Source: Lentisphaerae bacterium WC36
GTDB taxonomy: Bacteria > Verrucomicrobiota > Lentisphaeria > Victivallales > SZUA-371
Length of the DNA: 64,000 nucleotides
Direction of reading: 5' to 3'
NCBI GenBank assembly: GCA_020683205.1
Contig: CP085689.1
Location: 310,001-374,000 of the forward strand
In this document: positions 62,693 through 64,000 of the stretch, in pieces
How positions within the stretch are numbered: the stretch's first letter is position 1
How the letters are laid out: each line of letters opens with the position of its first letter
Made by a program: the position numbers and the translations under genes
The notes under the pieces: generated by a model
Database searches by the model: none
The model's input: the letters and a program-made list of their open reading frames with translations, nothing else
Told to the model about the DNA's origin: nothing

Positions 62693-63072
62693 AAGAGTCC
62701 TTTGATAATTCTAAATCAGCCGATTAATATACACTATAAACGTTTGAAGGCAATCTTTCTTAATGTTATATATAAAATATTATTAGCTAAAATTATTAGG
62801 GAGAAATCCTGTAAGTTTAAAAAGGAAAAATTTATGAGGAGAAAACCCTATCGTTGTTTGATTAATTAAAAAAATATTTAGATAAAATATATAATAAAGA
62901 CGATGCAGGCATACTACTTGGCAAATAAATACTGATTAAATAACCTGTTGTAATTAAACTGGTTAAAAAAGATAATTCAAAAAGGTGGAAAAAGATTGCA
63001 GAAAAAGTTTGAATTTTGTAAAAGAAAAACTAAATTAAAAGCAAGAAAATAAGTAATATTTATTTTTGTTGT
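62693..63072. other. Intergenic region between chrA and the tRNA gene
   Basis: 380 AT-rich bases without a clear gene. Contains a loosely nested set of short inverted repeats around 62799-62851 (TAGGG/CCCTA and TCCT/AGGA) that could be chance, and an 11-codon frame at 62834 that is too short to support. The tRNA promoter must be near 63030-63060 but is not obvious. Confidence 0.4.
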
Positions 63073-63149
63073 GGATCCTTAGCTCAGTTGGTTAGAGCAG
63101 ACGACTCATAATCGTCTGGTCGTGGGTTCAAGTCCCTCAGGATCCACCA
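63073..63149 (+). tRNA. tRNA with CAU anticodon (Met, elongator-like)
   Basis: A 77-base cloverleaf with encoded CCA. Acceptor GGATCCT/AGGATCC, D arm GCTC-AGTTGGTTA-GAGC, anticodon arm GACGA-CTCATAA-TCGTC (anticodon CAT), variable loop TGGTC, T arm GTGGG-TTCAAGT-CCCTC with a T-T mismatch at the second pair. CAU can be elongator Met, initiator, or lysidine-modified Ile2. It lacks the three G-C pairs (GGG/CCC) of initiators in the anticodon stem; Met elongator is most likely but Ile2 remains possible. Confidence 0.95.
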
Positions 63150-63274
63150 TTTTCCTCCTCAAAATAGCCAAAAAGGTGCCATTTGGTACCGTTTCTAACT
63201 TTCAATGTTCTTAACTTGGTCTATATTAGCTAAATTAGATATTTTTAACAAATGTTTAAATTTGGAGATTTTCC

Positions 63275-64000
63275 ATGGCTAAAAATTCGAGTAGTATTAA
63301 ATTAGATATTGGGACTATTTATAAAAAGACTGAAAATGGTAATTATTTCTTTCGTTATCAAATAAATGGTCAACGTAAAGCAGTTAGTCTAAAAACTAAA
63401 AATAAAAAAGAAGCAATAGCAAAGGCTCATGATGTGATTCCGATTGCTAAAGCGACAACAACTGAAGTAATTTCAGCACACGTCCAACAGGCTAGGAACT
63501 TGACAACTCAGAAGCAAAGTCTGTTATTATCAATGGCGTGGGATAAATATAGCGTTCATCCAGATAGAGCTACTCCGGCAACTGCTCATGAAAGAAATTC
63601 ATATCGTTCGACATTTCGAGAGTTTGTAGCTCTCGTTAATGATAAAAACGTAACAATGAGTGATGTAACTCCAAAAATGGCCACTGATTTTGCTGATTAC
63701 ATGAAAAAGCAACAACTAGCTGTAGACACTCATAATCGTAAAATAAAAAGACTGATTAAAATTTTTAATGTATTGAGTGATTATTATGCTGGAGACAATC
63801 CGTTTACTTCTAAAACACTGCGACGCAAAGTTCGTGAGGAACAAGAGCATGTCGTGAAAAGAATAGCGTTTACTCGTAGCCAAGAGGCAGATATTAGAAG
63901 TGTTTTAAACGATGATAAATACACTGTGTTAAACAAACCTGAGATTAAAGTTATTTATTATATTGGAATGTATACAGGGCAACGGATGAAAGACTGTGTA
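63275..64000 (+). CDS. Tyrosine-family site-specific integrase, C-terminus beyond window
   Basis: From ATG 63275 (GGAG upstream) 242 codons are open to the end of the window. An N-terminal arm-binding-like region (TIYKKTENGNYFFRYQINGQ, then KNKKEAIAKA) precedes a SAM-like core-binding domain (YRSTFREFVALVNDKNVTMS, HNRKIKRLIKIFNVLSDYYA) and the start of the catalytic domain with the first catalytic Arg in YYIGMYTGQRMKDC. The rest (HxxR, Tyr) lies beyond the window. It sits 126 bases after the tRNA 3' end, in the same direction, the typical spot of an integrated phage or island using the tRNA as attB. Confidence 0.88.
   Translation, partial: MAKNSSSIKLDIGTIYKKTENGNYFFRYQINGQRKAVSLKTKNKKEAIAKAHDVIPIAKATTTEVISAHVQQARNLTTQKQSLLLSMAWDKYSVHPDRATPATAHERNSYRSTFREFVALVNDKNVTMSDVTPKMATDFADYMKKQQLAVDTHNRKIKRLIKIFNVLSDYYAGDNPFTSKTLRRKVREEQEHVVKRIAFTRSQEADIRSVLNDDKYTVLNKPEIKVIYYIGMYTGQRMKDCV

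Noticed and set aside
63160-63185. GGTGCC-ATTT-GGTACC hairpin after the tRNA as terminator or attachment site
   Set aside because: Stem is plausible with one G-U pair, but no T run follows and no second copy is visible, so neither role is supported.
1-64000. CRISPR array, rRNA operon or replication origin
   Set aside because: No regularly spaced repeats, rRNA motifs or DnaA-box clusters were seen.

Overview
The window is an AT-rich bacterial chromosome segment using the standard bacterial code. The cell it describes is Gram-negative: there is a TonB/ExbB/ExbD energy-transduction operon, a Kdo/heptose-type lipopolysaccharide kinase, outer-envelope lipoproteins and a periplasmic carbonic anhydrase. 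Housekeeping genes (mnmE, priA, prfB, rny, rarA, holA, gltA) look intact. A GH172/DUF2961 protein, RNase Y, NfnAB and the general gene style would fit the PVC group, perhaps Lentisphaerota, but this is an inference from gene content and not a demonstrated placement.

Layout. 1-7.4 kb (minus strand): the 5' part of an exported GH172-family protein, the nfnAB electron-bifurcating transhydrogenase, a flavodoxin-fold quinone reductase with its own sigma-54 promoter, and a UvrD/PcrA helicase. 7.6-18.7 kb (plus): potassium uptake ktrB/ktrA, prepilin peptidase, a large lipoprotein built of FPL repeats, rarA, 5-formyl-THF cyclo-ligase, RNase Y and pepD. 18.8-25.1 kb: holA and an M42 peptidase (minus), prfB and a membrane-anchored oligopeptide-binding protein (plus), and an exported beta-carbonic anhydrase (minus). 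25.5-29.7 kb (plus): a TIM-barrel sugar-phosphate isomerase, a caspase-like protein overlapping an unknown ORF, a 103-bp tandem duplication, then sigma-54-controlled glnK-amtB. 29.8-36.2 kb: a proline-rich membrane protein and a TPR protein (minus), mnmE and priA (plus).

36.2-38.1 kb is a decayed, foreign-looking patch with two gene remnants between short inverted repeats. 38.1-43.4 kb (plus) holds a SpoU methyltransferase, LPS kinase, a divergent GNAT-like protein, a small membrane protein, a DnaQ-like exonuclease and a SirB1-like protein. 43.4-51.5 kb holds citrate synthase, a 2-hydroxyacid dehydrogenase, a Bax-inhibitor-1 protein with an Rrf2 regulator, the tonB operon and a ROK sugar kinase. 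51.5-55.5 kb is an unusual four-gene minus-strand operon (LysM, lone receiver, TPR, small coiled-coil) behind a good sigma-54 promoter, with a free-standing small RNA gene just upstream. 55.9-62.7 kb holds a voltage-gated-type K+ channel, an MBL-rhodanese protein with an AraC regulator, divergent yqhD, a yellow/MRJP-family protein and a split chromate transporter whose first half appears frameshifted. At 63.07 kb a tRNA-CAU gene is followed directly by a tyrosine integrase that runs off the window, marking the edge of an integrated element.

The strongest connecting theme is sigma-54. Three separate sites match GG-N10-GC within the TGGCA...TGC frame and lie about 40-50 nt before a start codon: glnK-amtB, the quinone reductase, and the LysM/receiver/TPR operon. 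The last links an undescribed envelope gene set, a phospho-receiver and a small RNA, and is the best candidate here for a new system. All start codons were chosen by Shine-Dalgarno position and family alignment from memory; no search was run.
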